This document shows, one piece after another, positions 7,182 through 13,479 of a stretch of 21,696 bases of DNA. Source of the stretch: an uncultured Ruminococcus sp. (GTDB lineage Bacteria > Bacillota > Clostridia > Oscillospirales > Ruminococcaceae); the NCBI GenBank assembly GCA_946404705.1, contig CAMJES010000006.1, positions 1 through 21,696 of the forward strand. The letters are read 5' to 3'. A program made the position numbers and the translations under genes. The notes under the pieces are model-generated. The model was not told the DNA's origin. It worked only from the letters and a program-made list of their open reading frames with translations, and made no database searches. Each line of letters opens with the position of its first letter. Within the stretch, counting starts at the first letter, position 1.

Positions 7182-7210
7182 TTGACAAATACCCTATGGG
7201 GGTATATAAT
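7182..7210 (+). promoter_or_regulatory. Copper-regulated promoter with CsoR operator in the spacer
   Basis: TTGACA (7182-7187) and TATAAT (7205-7210) are 17 bases apart. The spacer holds ATACCC (7189-7194), TATGG, then GGGTAT (7200-7205), the G-tract pseudo-palindrome TACCCnnnnGGGGGTA typical of CsoR operators. CsoR bound here would block both promoter elements and would release on Cu(I) binding. Transcription should start near 7217, ahead of csoR. Confidence 0.9.
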
Positions 7211-7251
7211 ATATACAGAATAAAAAATCCAAACAAGGGGATAATTAGTTT

Positions 7252-7560
7252 ATGGATAAAAAATGCAATAAATGTACGGAGTGCAGAAAAACTAAGGAAC
7301 GCTCCCCCGAAGAGTTCAGAAAGCTCATGAACCGTCTTAACCGAATTGAAGGTCAAGTCAAGGGCATTAAAAAAATGCTCGGAGAAAACGCTTACTGCAC
7401 CGATATTCTCACCCAATCGGCTGCTGTCGGTGCTGCTGTTGACGCGTTTAACCGTGAGCTGCTTGAAAGTCACATTCGCTCCTGCGTTGTGAACAACATT
7501 CGTGAGGGCAACGCTGAGGCTGTGGACGAGCTGCTCGCTATCATGAAAAGATTAATGTGA
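7252..7560 (+). CDS. csoR: Copper-sensing transcriptional repressor CsoR
   Basis: This 102-aa protein is an all-helical Cu(I)-sensing repressor. The ligand set Cys49, His74 and Cys78 (AYC, ESHIRSC) matches the Cys-His-Cys site of the CsoR family, and RLNRIEGQVKGIKKML is the family signature. An extra N-terminal CNKCTEC stretch (Cys5, 8, 11) is not needed for the known copper site and is worth noting. GGGG lies 11 bases before the ATG. It leads the operon behind its own presumed operator, so it should repress itself and the copper ATPase. Confidence 0.93.
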   Translation: MDKKCNKCTECRKTKERSPEEFRKLMNRLNRIEGQVKGIKKMLGENAYCTDILTQSAAVGAAVDAFNRELLESHIRSCVVNNIREGNAEAVDELLAIMKRLM

Positions 7561-7574
7561 AAAGGAATATACAA

Positions 7575-10055
7575 ATGGAACAATACAACATTACCGGTAT
7601 GACCTGCGCCGCTTGCAGCGCACGGGTCGAAAAGGCTGTTTCGGCGGTCAAAGGTGTTTCCTCGGTTTCCGTAAACCTGCTGACAAACTCAATGGCGGTT
7701 GAGGGGACTGCGGTGCAGTCGGATATTTTTGAAGCTGTGAAAAAAGCAGGCTACGGAATTTCCGCGAAGAACGGAAAGCCGCAAAAAAGTGAAGCGCCGT
7801 CCGAAAACGGTGAAAAAAAGCTTATCGCAAGGCTTGTTTCATCGCTCATACTTCTTGCTGTGCTGATGTATTTTTCGATGGGCGCGATGATGTGGGGGTG
7901 GAAGATCCCAGCCGCTTTGGAGCATAATCATTTTGCGCTCGGACTAATTCAGCTGCTTCTCACGACTGCTGTTATGGTCATAAATCAGCGTTTTTTCATC
8001 AGCGGATTTCGCGCGCTTTGGCACAAGTCGCCGAATATGGACAGCCTTGTTGCGCTCGGCTCGTCTGCCGCATATATTTACAGCGTTTACGCTCTGTTTG
8101 CGATGACATTTTCCGCTGAGCCGATGAAGTATATGCACGAATTCTACTTTGAATCGGCGGCTATGATACTGACCCTTATCACTCTCGGAAAAATGCTTGA
8201 AGCGCACTCCAAGGGTAGGACTACGGACGCACTCAAAGGTCTTATCGCGCTTGCGCCGAAAACTGCGGTCGTTATCCGTGACGGAGCGGAGGTGACAATT
8301 CCTGCCGAGGACGTTGTCAAGGGTGATATATTCGTTGTCAAGCCGGGCGAAAGTATTCCTGCGGACGGTATTGTCGCCGAGGGCGAGAGCGCCGTGAACG
8401 AATCTGCTCTGACGGGGGAAAGCATTCCTGCCGACAAGAAGGTGGGCGACAAGGTTTCCGCCGCAACGATAAATCTTTCGGGATATCTTAAATGCACGGC
8501 GGTAAATGTCGGCGAGGAAACCGCTCTTTCAAAGATAATTCAAATGGTAAGCGACGCCGCTGCAACGAAAGCGCCTATCGCGAAAGCTGCCGACAAGGTT
8601 TCGGGCATCTTTGTTCCGACTGTTATCGGCATCGCGCTTGTGACCTTTGCAGTATGGCTATTATTGGGACAGACCGCAGGCTATGCGCTTGCACGGAGTA
8701 TAACGGTGCTTGTCATAAGCTGTCCGTGTGCGCTCGGACTTGCAACGCCCGTTGCGATTATGGTCGGAAGCGGAGTAGGCGCGAAAAACGGCATACTTTT
8801 CAAGACTGCCGCTTCGCTTGAAGAAACGGGAAAGATAGAGAACATCGCGCTTGACAAGACGGGAACTATTACAAAGGGCGAGCCGAGGATAACCGATGTT
8901 GTACCTTTAAACGGAACGTCCGAGGACGAGCTTCTCCGCATTGCCTGCACACTTGAAAAGAAAAGCGAACACCCTCTTGCCGCCGCTGTCACGGCTCTCG
9001 GCGCGGAGCGGAATATACCTTTCGGCGGAACAACGGATTTTCGAATCCATTCGGGAAATGGTCTTGAAGCGGTGCTTGACGGAAAGAAAGCCGCAGGCGG
9101 AAAACCTGAATTTATAGGTCAGACCGTGCCGCTTGACAGCGAAGTCAAGGCAAAGTATGAAGCGCTTGCCGAGCAAGGAAAAACGCCGATATTGTTTGCT
9201 TTTGACGGAAAGCTTATTGGAATTCTTGCCGCCGCAGACGTTATAAAAGAGGACAGCAGAAAAGCCGTTGCCGAGCTTAAGGGGATGGGACTGAATGTTG
9301 TTATGCTGACGGGAGATAACGAAAAAACCGCCCGTGCGATAGCTGCGCAGGCAGGAATCGACAACGTTATCGCAGGAGTTCTTCCCGATGAAAAGGAAGC
9401 CGCCGTGCGAAAGCTCTGTGAAAGCGGCAGGACTGCAATGGTCGGCGACGGTATAAACGACGCACCTGCCCTCACCCGTGCAGATGCAGGGATAGCGATA
9501 GGCGCAGGAACGGATATCGCGATAGACGCCGCCGATGTTGTGCTGATGAAAAGCAGGCTGGAGGACGTTCCTGCGGCGATAAGACTAAGCCGAAGCACCT
9601 TGCGGAATATCCGCCAGAACCTTTTCTGGGCGTTCATTTATAACGGCATAGGAATTCCCGTTGCCGCAGGAGTTTTTATTCCGCTTGGGATAACGCTCAC
9701 CCCGATGTTTGCCGCCGCAGCAATGAGCCTTTCAAGCTTCTGCGTTGTGACAAACGCGCTAAGGCTCAACCTTGCGGATATATACAGTACGAAGCATGAC
9801 AAACACCGTCATGTTAAGCATAAACATAAACAGGAGGAAAAAACTATGACAAAGACAATTAAAATCGAAGGAATGATGTGTTCCCATTGCGAAGCGGCAG
9901 TAAAAAAAGCGCTTGAAGCAATTGACGGAGTAGACTCCGCCGTACCTTCTCACGAAAAGAAAAACGCAGTCGTAACGCTTTCAAAGGACGTTGCGGACGA
10001 TGTTTTGAAAAAGGCTATTGAAGATAAGGAATATACGGTTTTGGGGATAGAATAA
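7575..10055 (+). CDS. copA: Cu(I)-exporting P1B-type ATPase fused to a CopZ-like domain
   Basis: An 826-aa copper efflux pump. An in-frame GTG exists at 7557, but AAAGGA (7561-7566) places the start at ATG 7575. Order: N-terminal heavy-metal domain with GMTCAAC (8-14), membrane helices, actuator TGES (280-283), copper motif CPC (383-385), phosphorylated Asp427 in DKTGT, HP motif (466-467), TGDN (579-582), GDGIND (624-629) and MSLSS in the last helix (717-721). Then comes a His-rich linker (741-754) and a second heavy-metal domain with MMCSHC (758-826). A C-terminal copper domain is unusual. An internal ribosome-binding site and ATG allow this domain to be made alone. Confidence 0.95.
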   Translation: MEQYNITGMTCAACSARVEKAVSAVKGVSSVSVNLLTNSMAVEGTAVQSDIFEAVKKAGYGISAKNGKPQKSEAPSENGEKKLIARLVSSLILLAVLMYFSMGAMMWGWKIPAALEHNHFALGLIQLLLTTAVMVINQRFFISGFRALWHKSPNMDSLVALGSSAAYIYSVYALFAMTFSAEPMKYMHEFYFESAAMILTLITLGKMLEAHSKGRTTDALKGLIALAPKTAVVIRDGAEVTIPAEDVVKGDIFVVKPGESIPADGIVAEGESAVNESALTGESIPADKKVGDKVSAATINLSGYLKCTAVNVGEETALSKIIQMVSDAAATKAPIAKAADKVSGIFVPTVIGIALVTFAVWLLLGQTAGYALARSITVLVISCPCALGLATPVAIMVGSGVGAKNGILFKTAASLEETGKIENIALDKTGTITKGEPRITDVVPLNGTSEDELLRIACTLEKKSEHPLAAAVTALGAERNIPFGGTTDFRIHSGNGLEAVLDGKKAAGGKPEFIGQTVPLDSEVKAKYEALAEQGKTPILFAFDGKLIGILAAADVIKEDSRKAVAELKGMGLNVVMLTGDNEKTARAIAAQAGIDNVIAGVLPDEKEAAVRKLCESGRTAMVGDGINDAPALTRADAGIAIGAGTDIAIDAADVVLMKSRLEDVPAAIRLSRSTLRNIRQNLFWAFIYNGIGIPVAAGVFIPLGITLTPMFAAAAMSLSSFCVVTNALRLNLADIYSTKHDKHRHVKHKHKQEEKTMTKTIKIEGMMCSHCEAAVKKALEAIDGVDSAVPSHEKKNAVVTLSKDVADDVLKKAIEDKEYTVLGIE
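9846..10055 (+). CDS. Possible free CopZ-like copper chaperone from an internal start in copA
   Basis: A perfect AGGAGG (9832-9837) lies eight bases before an in-frame ATG inside copA. Translation from it gives a 69-aa heavy-metal-associated protein with GMMCSHC (copper ligands Cys12 and Cys15), the size and fold of the chaperone CopZ. There is no stop codon between pump and domain, so the ATPase frame reads straight through. The site therefore either still makes free chaperone beside the fusion or is left over from two genes fused by loss of a stop codon. A CATGAC/GTCATG hairpin lies just upstream. Confidence 0.6.
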   Translation: MTKTIKIEGMMCSHCEAAVKKALEAIDGVDSAVPSHEKKNAVVTLSKDVADDVLKKAIEDKEYTVLGIE

Positions 10056-10057
10056 TG

Positions 10058-10258
10058 CGTAATTGCGTAATTATTTAATTCGGAATTATGAATTCGGAAT
10101 TCGGAATTATTGTCACGCTAACATTTGCAGTTAAAACCGCGAAGTGGACGAAAGTTTACGTTAATTCTGAAAGAATTTCGCTTTGTTTAAAGGGTGGCGA
10201 GGGGTCAAGGGGGCGAGCAGCCCCTTGTCGCTTCCGCAGAAGCGAAACTCCCTAAACT
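10058..10258 (+). repeat. Dispersed modular intergenic repeat, copy D
   Basis: It follows the copA stop codon by two bases. Blocks: several GGAATT units, ATTATTG, AAACCGCGAAG, TTAATTCTGAAAGAATT, AGGGTGGCGAGGGGTCAAGGG, hairpin GGGGC/GCCCC, hairpin TCGCTTC-CGCA-GAAGCGA, then GAAACTCCCTAAAC. It is colinear with 6568-6735. The last hairpin differs in both arms from that copy yet still pairs around the same CGCA loop. Confidence 0.75.
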
Positions 10259-10305
10259 TTAGCACAACGCTTGCAGCGATAAGCGAAAATCTAACAGCTA
10301 TTAAA

Positions 10306-10381
10306 AAGCGCAATTCACAATAAAAAAGGCGAAACGGAAATGAGAAATCAAACTGTTGAACCTAAATTGTGAATTGCGCTT
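10306..10381. repeat. Inverted-repeat element, copy 2
   Basis: AAGCGCAATTCACAA (10306-10320) is the exact complement of TTGTGAATTGCGCTT (10367-10381), with 46 unrelated bases between. The arms match those at 6777-6858. Both copies sit downstream of a modular repeat and before ATTCTATT. Confidence 0.7.
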
Positions 10382-10450
10382 CATTCTATTGTGATTTGAC
10401 AAGCATAACAAGAAAAATGCAAAACGACGGGAAATCCCACAATTAATATA

Positions 10451-10496
10451 AAAAACGGTTGAAACCCACGCAATTGTGCGGATTTCAGCCGTTTTT
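10451..10496. terminator. Long bidirectional terminator-like hairpin
   Basis: AAAAACGGTTGAAA (10451-10464) pairs with TTTCAGCCGTTTTT (10483-10496) with one G-T pair, and an inner CGCA/TGCG stem caps it. T-runs lie on the 3' side in both directions. It would stop read-through from the copper operon and separate host genes from the prophage. The 69 bases before it (10382-10450) show nothing clear. Confidence 0.8.
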
Positions 10497-10720
10497 ATTT
10501 GCAAATTCAGAATATGAACATTTTATGTCATGTCAAATTAAAATGCCGTTTTAAATCAATTTTAGCGGTATTTGAGAAAAACAAAAATCAATAGTCCAAA
10601 ATCGTTTTAATTCTATTTTAGATGTTTTTAAAACCGTTCAAATGGCTATAATGCGTTGTTTTATCCATTCAACAGTTAAAACGACTGTTGTATGCAAGTT
10701 GCTTTTCTATGAGTATTTTA
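10497..10720. other. AT-rich gene-free DNA next to the prophage left end
   Basis: No ORF with a ribosome-binding site is visible. It contains a near-identical 19-base direct repeat, CGTTTTAAATCAATTTTAG (10547-10565) and CGTTTTAATTCTATTTTAG (10603-10621), 56 bases apart. Whether this belongs to the host or to the prophage end cannot be decided here. Confidence 0.5.
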
Positions 10721-10775
10721 TGGGGTGCGAACTGCGAACCAAAATTTAATGGGGTACGAACCAGTTCGCACCCCA
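10721..10775. repeat. Repeat cluster at presumed prophage left end
   Basis: TGGGGTGCGAAC (10721-10732) recurs as TGGGGTACGAAC (10750-10761) and in inverted form as GTTCGCACCCCA (10764-10775). The outer copies make a 14-bp inverted repeat (10721-10734, 10762-10775). TATTTTA flanks the block on both sides (10714-10720, 10776-10782). Mu-like ends begin TG and carry repeated transposase sites beside the repressor gene, which fits. Read leftward, it could also form the repressor's terminator. Confidence 0.5.
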
Positions 10776-10786
10776 TATTTTATACC

Positions 10787-11497
10787 TCATTTTACTATTT
10801 CCGTTGTACCGAGAACCAGTCCGAAGCACTTAGCATATCTGTCTTTCAATGATATATTCGGGTACCTGTTATTCAAAGAGATCAGCTGACTGTCTCCGAG
10901 CTTCTTTATATAGCCTTCGCCGTCCACGTCAAAGATCCCTATCTGTCCTATTTCTACGGTAGGCTGGGAGCGAACGAGAATGTTATCTCCGTCATGAAAT
11001 TTAGGCTCCATGCTGTCTCCTGAAACAGTAAGGACAAAATCAGCTCTTCGGCTTTCCGGTGAATCGGGAACATATACCGTTTTTCCCTGCTCATAGTCTT
11101 CCAGATATTCTCCGAAGCCTGCGGACACACGGTTGGATATATAATAGGTAGGAATGAGCTGTATCGGATCCGGCTCTCTGACCTGCTCCGCATATATCTC
11201 TGATAATGTTTCGGCTCTGGAAATAAGCTTGACCTGCTCCCGTTCCGGCAACTTTTTATAATAGTTCAGCAATTCCTGCTCGTCATCCGGTAATGACGGG
11301 CTCTTTTCTTCACCAAATATAAGTGTATCTGTGGATACATTTAAACGCACCGATAATTTTGCAACAATGTCGCTGTTAGGTGATGCACCATTTTTCCAAT
11401 TGGAAATGGAACCTTTTGCTCCCCCACATTCTGCAACTATGGGCGTAATTTTTAAGCCTTTTTCATCGCAAATACATTTTAAATTATCATAAAACAT
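10787..11497 (-). CDS. Phage repressor, XRE helix-turn-helix plus S24 peptidase
   Basis: This 236-aa protein should hold the prophage silent. Residues about 5-60 form an XRE-type DNA-binding domain and residues about 115-232 an S24/LexA-like domain. Ala126-Gly127 (VSAGFG) is the likely self-cleavage site, with Ser162 (SGDSMEP) and Lys198 (YIKKL) as the catalytic pair. It could therefore be inactivated through RecA during DNA damage, unlike Mu's own repressor. AAAGGGAG precedes the ATG by eight bases. It is transcribed leftward, divergent from the early operon, next to an operator it probably binds. Confidence 0.92.
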   Translation of the reverse strand: MFYDNLKCICDEKGLKITPIVAECGGAKGSISNWKNGASPNSDIVAKLSVRLNVSTDTLIFGEEKSPSLPDDEQELLNYYKKLPEREQVKLISRAETLSEIYAEQVREPDPIQLIPTYYISNRVSAGFGEYLEDYEQGKTVYVPDSPESRRADFVLTVSGDSMEPKFHDGDNILVRSQPTVEIGQIGIFDVDGEGYIKKLGDSQLISLNNRYPNISLKDRYAKCFGLVLGTTEIVK

Positions 11498-11536
11498 ATA
11501 AAAATCTCCCTTTGAATATGTTTAAATTCCACAAAA

Positions 11537-11588
11537 TACATTTAAATGGGTAATTTGTGTTGACAAACCCATTTAAATGTACTATAAT
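11537..11588 (+). promoter_or_regulatory. Phage early promoter with paired operator sites
   Basis: TTGACA (11560-11565) and TATAAT (11583-11588) are 17 bases apart and drive the early genes rightward. A perfect 15-bp inverted repeat, TACATTTAAATGGGT (11537-11551) and ACCCATTTAAATGTA (11567-11581), flanks the -35 box, its right arm filling the spacer. Each arm contains the palindrome CATTTAAATG. A weaker GTTTAAAT site lies at 11520-11527, nearer the repressor gene. Repressor binding would block the promoter. Confidence 0.85.
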
Positions 11589-11594
11589 TTACAA

Positions 11595-11631
11595 TGTAAA
11601 CCAAATAGGCAGACGAACCCCTTGGTTTACA
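11595..11631 (+). other. Hairpin at the very 5' end of the early transcript
   Basis: TGTAAACCAA (11595-11604) pairs perfectly with TTGGTTTACA (11622-11631) around a 17-base loop. The early promoter's expected start is near 11595, so the RNA would begin with this stem. There is no T-run, so it is not a terminator. It may protect the RNA or act as a recognition element. Confidence 0.5.
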
Positions 11632-11685
11632 AACACATTGTATCATAAGAAACTTGAAAAAACAATAGAAACGGAGGAAATTTTG

Positions 11686-11961
11686 ATGAAAATCATTATT
11701 GAAGGCTCTGCAAAAGAGATATCAGATCTTGCTTCTTCACATGATAATGGCTTGCGAAACTTTGAAACGCTCAAATCAAGTATTAGTGCTTTTTTTGAGG
11801 ATTTAGCCTCAAATTCCGATAATTTACGCAAACCCAAGTCATTGGAAGAACTGATGGACATTTCAAAAATAACCGCAGATTACTTATCATCAGAAAAAGA
11901 CGACAATGAGATTTCAGAGAAAAGGGCAGAAATTATTCGTTTTATTCGCGATCTTTATTAA
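11686..11961 (+). CDS. Hypothetical phage early protein, 91 aa
   Basis: The frame is open from 11557, but GGAGG (11673-11677) sets the start at ATG 11686. The product is 91 aa, charged and probably helical, with an MKIIIEGSAKEI start and no Cys. I do not recognise the family. It is the first gene of the early operon, where small proteins that inhibit host functions or control the lytic switch are common. No function can be assigned. Confidence 0.7.
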   Translation: MKIIIEGSAKEISDLASSHDNGLRNFETLKSSISAFFEDLASNSDNLRKPKSLEELMDISKITADYLSSEKDDNEISEKRAEIIRFIRDLY

Positions 11962-12019
11962 TGTAATGTTTATGAAGCTCGCCGGGAACAGTACGCCTAC
12001 ATTACAGGAAGTGATCTCG

Positions 12020-12328
12020 ATGATAATTAATAACAAGGTGTTAGACAAGTATCAAAGCGAATTTGAAAAGAAATTCCATGAACTTGAATCGAATTACAAT
12101 AGTACCGGATCATTGCATACATACAACACCATGCACAAATATGATGATCTGATACAGATAATCAGACTGGCAAGGCAGCAGCTGAACGGGCGGTGTCATT
12201 CCTGTGAAAGACATGACCGCAATATTGATAACGCCATAAAGAAATATGAGATGTATCAAGAAACTGACATGGCAGAGCTTGAAAACTATAACGAATTCAT
12301 TTCGGAACTCAGAAGCTTAAAATTTTAA
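12020..12328 (+). CDS. Hypothetical phage early protein, 102 aa, helical with CxxC
   Basis: The frame is open from 11906; the ATG at 12020 follows AGGAAG and gives a 102-aa product. It is rich in charged residues and looks largely helical, with a CHSCERHD segment that might bind a metal. The family is not recognised. It ends eight bases before the XRE gene, whose ribosome-binding site overlaps its stop codon, so the two are probably coupled. Confidence 0.65.
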   Translation: MIINNKVLDKYQSEFEKKFHELESNYNSTGSLHTYNTMHKYDDLIQIIRLARQQLNGRCHSCERHDRNIDNAIKKYEMYQETDMAELENYNEFISELRSLKF

Positions 12329-12341
12329 AGGAGGCATGAAT

Positions 12342-12545
12342 ATGAACATTGCAAAAGGCTTCCGCAGCAAGCGTGAAGAATATGATCTGGAGCAGCAGGA
12401 GCTTGCGCAGAGAGCAGGTATAAGCAAATCTATGATTTGTGCGATCGAAAAGGGACAGCGTATGCCGTCGCTTGAAACGGTGATCGCAGTTGCCGAAGCT
12501 CTGCATTGCTCAATTGATGAGCTGCTTGACCGCAAGGTAAGCTGA
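12342..12545 (+). CDS. Small XRE-family helix-turn-helix regulator
   Basis: This 67-aa protein consists of little more than one XRE DNA-binding domain: LAQRAGISKSMICAIEKGQR is a canonical helix-turn-helix. AAAGGAGG (12327-12334) is seven bases from ATG 12342 and only one from ATG 12336, so 12342 is preferred. Its place in the early operon is that of Mu Ner, and a Cro/Ner-like role in turning down the repressor or early promoter is likely but inferred. Confidence 0.85.
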   Translation: MNIAKGFRSKREEYDLEQQELAQRAGISKSMICAIEKGQRMPSLETVIAVAEALHCSIDELLDRKVS

Positions 12546-12583
12546 TAAATCATCGGCTTCATATAAATAAGGAGGAAAATAAT

Positions 12584-12865
12584 ATGTACAAAAACCAAAT
12601 GACCAACATCCCGTCCGAAATTGTCGGAGCAATAAGCAGGAAGCTTGAGCCTATCGGTATTCATCCGGTACATATAGCTTACGGATCCATGCTCAAAGGC
12701 GATAATGACGTTATTACCGTCCTTGTCCGTGAATACAAGGAGAAGAGCTTTGAAGCCTACGGTGTCGTGGACTTTGACTGCAAAGCAGGAGTTCTTCAAA
12801 GATGGACCGAAGCCATGTCTTATCCCGATGCACTCATTGCTATGGGAAACAGGATAAAGGAGTGA
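12584..12865 (+). CDS. Hypothetical phage early protein, 93 aa
   Basis: AAGGAGG precedes the ATG by about 10 bases. The 93-aa product is mixed alpha/beta with no recognisable motif. Its stretch LEPIGIHPVHIAYGSML resembles VKKINPNIHHITYIEQNGL in the following gene, so the two may be diverged relatives. The next gene starts six bases after its stop codon. Function unknown. Confidence 0.7.
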   Translation: MYKNQMTNIPSEIVGAISRKLEPIGIHPVHIAYGSMLKGDNDVITVLVREYKEKSFEAYGVVDFDCKAGVLQRWTEAMSYPDALIAMGNRIKE

Positions 12866-12871
12866 CAGCGG

Positions 12872-13090
12872 ATGACTAAAGAACAGTACAGGAAATTTGC
12901 TTTCGTTACGCATGAGCTTGATCAGCTTGTAAAAAAAATCAATCCTAATATACACCACATCACATATATTGAGCAGAACGGACTTGTTGAAACCGTAGAC
13001 ATTCATTTCTCTGACGGTTTGGTCAGAACTGTCAACATTTCGGGTGACAGCCTGCTTGCAATTACAAAGGATGTTTTAAAGCAAATTTAA
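12872..13090 (+). CDS. Hypothetical phage early protein, 72 aa
   Basis: AAGGAG overlapping the end of the upstream gene precedes this ATG, suggesting coupled translation. The 72-aa product is soluble, with an N-terminal helix followed by alternating hydrophobic strands (IHHITYIEQ, VDIHFSDG, VRTVNIS). I do not recognise it. It may share a fold with the preceding 93-aa protein. Confidence 0.7.
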   Translation: MTKEQYRKFAFVTHELDQLVKKINPNIHHITYIEQNGLVETVDIHFSDGLVRTVNISGDSLLAITKDVLKQI

Positions 13091-13097
13091 AGTCGAA

Positions 13098-13116
13098 ACA
13101 GCGGAGCTTCCGCTGT
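13098..13116. other. Intergenic hairpin in the early operon
   Basis: ACAGCGGA (13098-13105) pairs perfectly with TCCGCTGT (13109-13116) around GCT. No T-run follows on the plus strand, so it is not a normal terminator. A second, imperfect hairpin (TTGG...CCAA) follows at about 13119-13137. Processing, stability or antitermination roles are possible. Confidence 0.5.
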
Positions 13117-13173
13117 CTGTTGGAGATGGTCTACCAACGCTGACGAGACAGACCAATAAGGACGGTGATACCA

Positions 13174-13377
13174 ATGACAACAGAACAGTTCCGGGCGGAA
13201 ATGCTCGGATATGCCTGCTCAGCAGGTAAGGCTCTTATGGAACTCTCGGTAAACCCGGAGGGTATAAAAATAGAGCCGGAGCAGGTCAGGAAGAATGCTT
13301 CCACCATTCTTGTTATCCTGACCGAAGTCACAGACTTCCTGAAAGAGTTATCAAACAATTGTTCCGGTTCTGATTAA
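13174..13377 (+). CDS. Hypothetical phage early protein, 67 aa
   Basis: A GTG at 13165 is in frame, but AAGGA (13159-13163) is better spaced for ATG 13174. The product is 67 aa, predicted helical (AEMLGYACSAGKALMEL, ASTILVILTEVTDFLKEL), soluble and without known motifs. It lies directly upstream of the transposase gene. No function is evident. Confidence 0.65.
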   Translation: MTTEQFRAEMLGYACSAGKALMELSVNPEGIKIEPEQVRKNASTILVILTEVTDFLKELSNNCSGSD

Positions 13378-13401
13378 TAGTATATCAGAGGTGGAGCAAA
13401 A

Positions 13402-13479
13402 ATGCAAGCCTTTTTTCAAAATTTTTTAAGGAGGTGCGGAAATGGAGTATCTTACCGTCAAGGAAGTGGCGGAGCTTAA
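13402..13479 (+). CDS. Possible 25-aa ORF overlapping the transposase start
   Basis: An ATG shortly after GAGGTGGAG opens 25 codons that run across the transposase ribosome-binding site and its first 38 bases in another frame. Translating it would put ribosomes onto the transposase start and could tune transposase output. The evidence is position and a ribosome-binding site only; it may be chance. Confidence 0.25.
   Translation: MQAFFQNFLRRCGNGVSYRQGSGGA

Noticed and set aside
10721..10775. Complete insertion sequence or MITE
   Set aside because: At 55 bp it is too short to be confident; the inverted ends and flanking TATTTTA are recorded, but a transposase binding array or terminator explains them at least as well.
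13422..13428. T TTT TTA slippery heptamer in the short ORF before the transposase
   Set aside because: A -1 shift there does not enter the transposase frame (a +1 shift would be required), and no stimulatory structure was seen, so programmed frameshifting is not supported.
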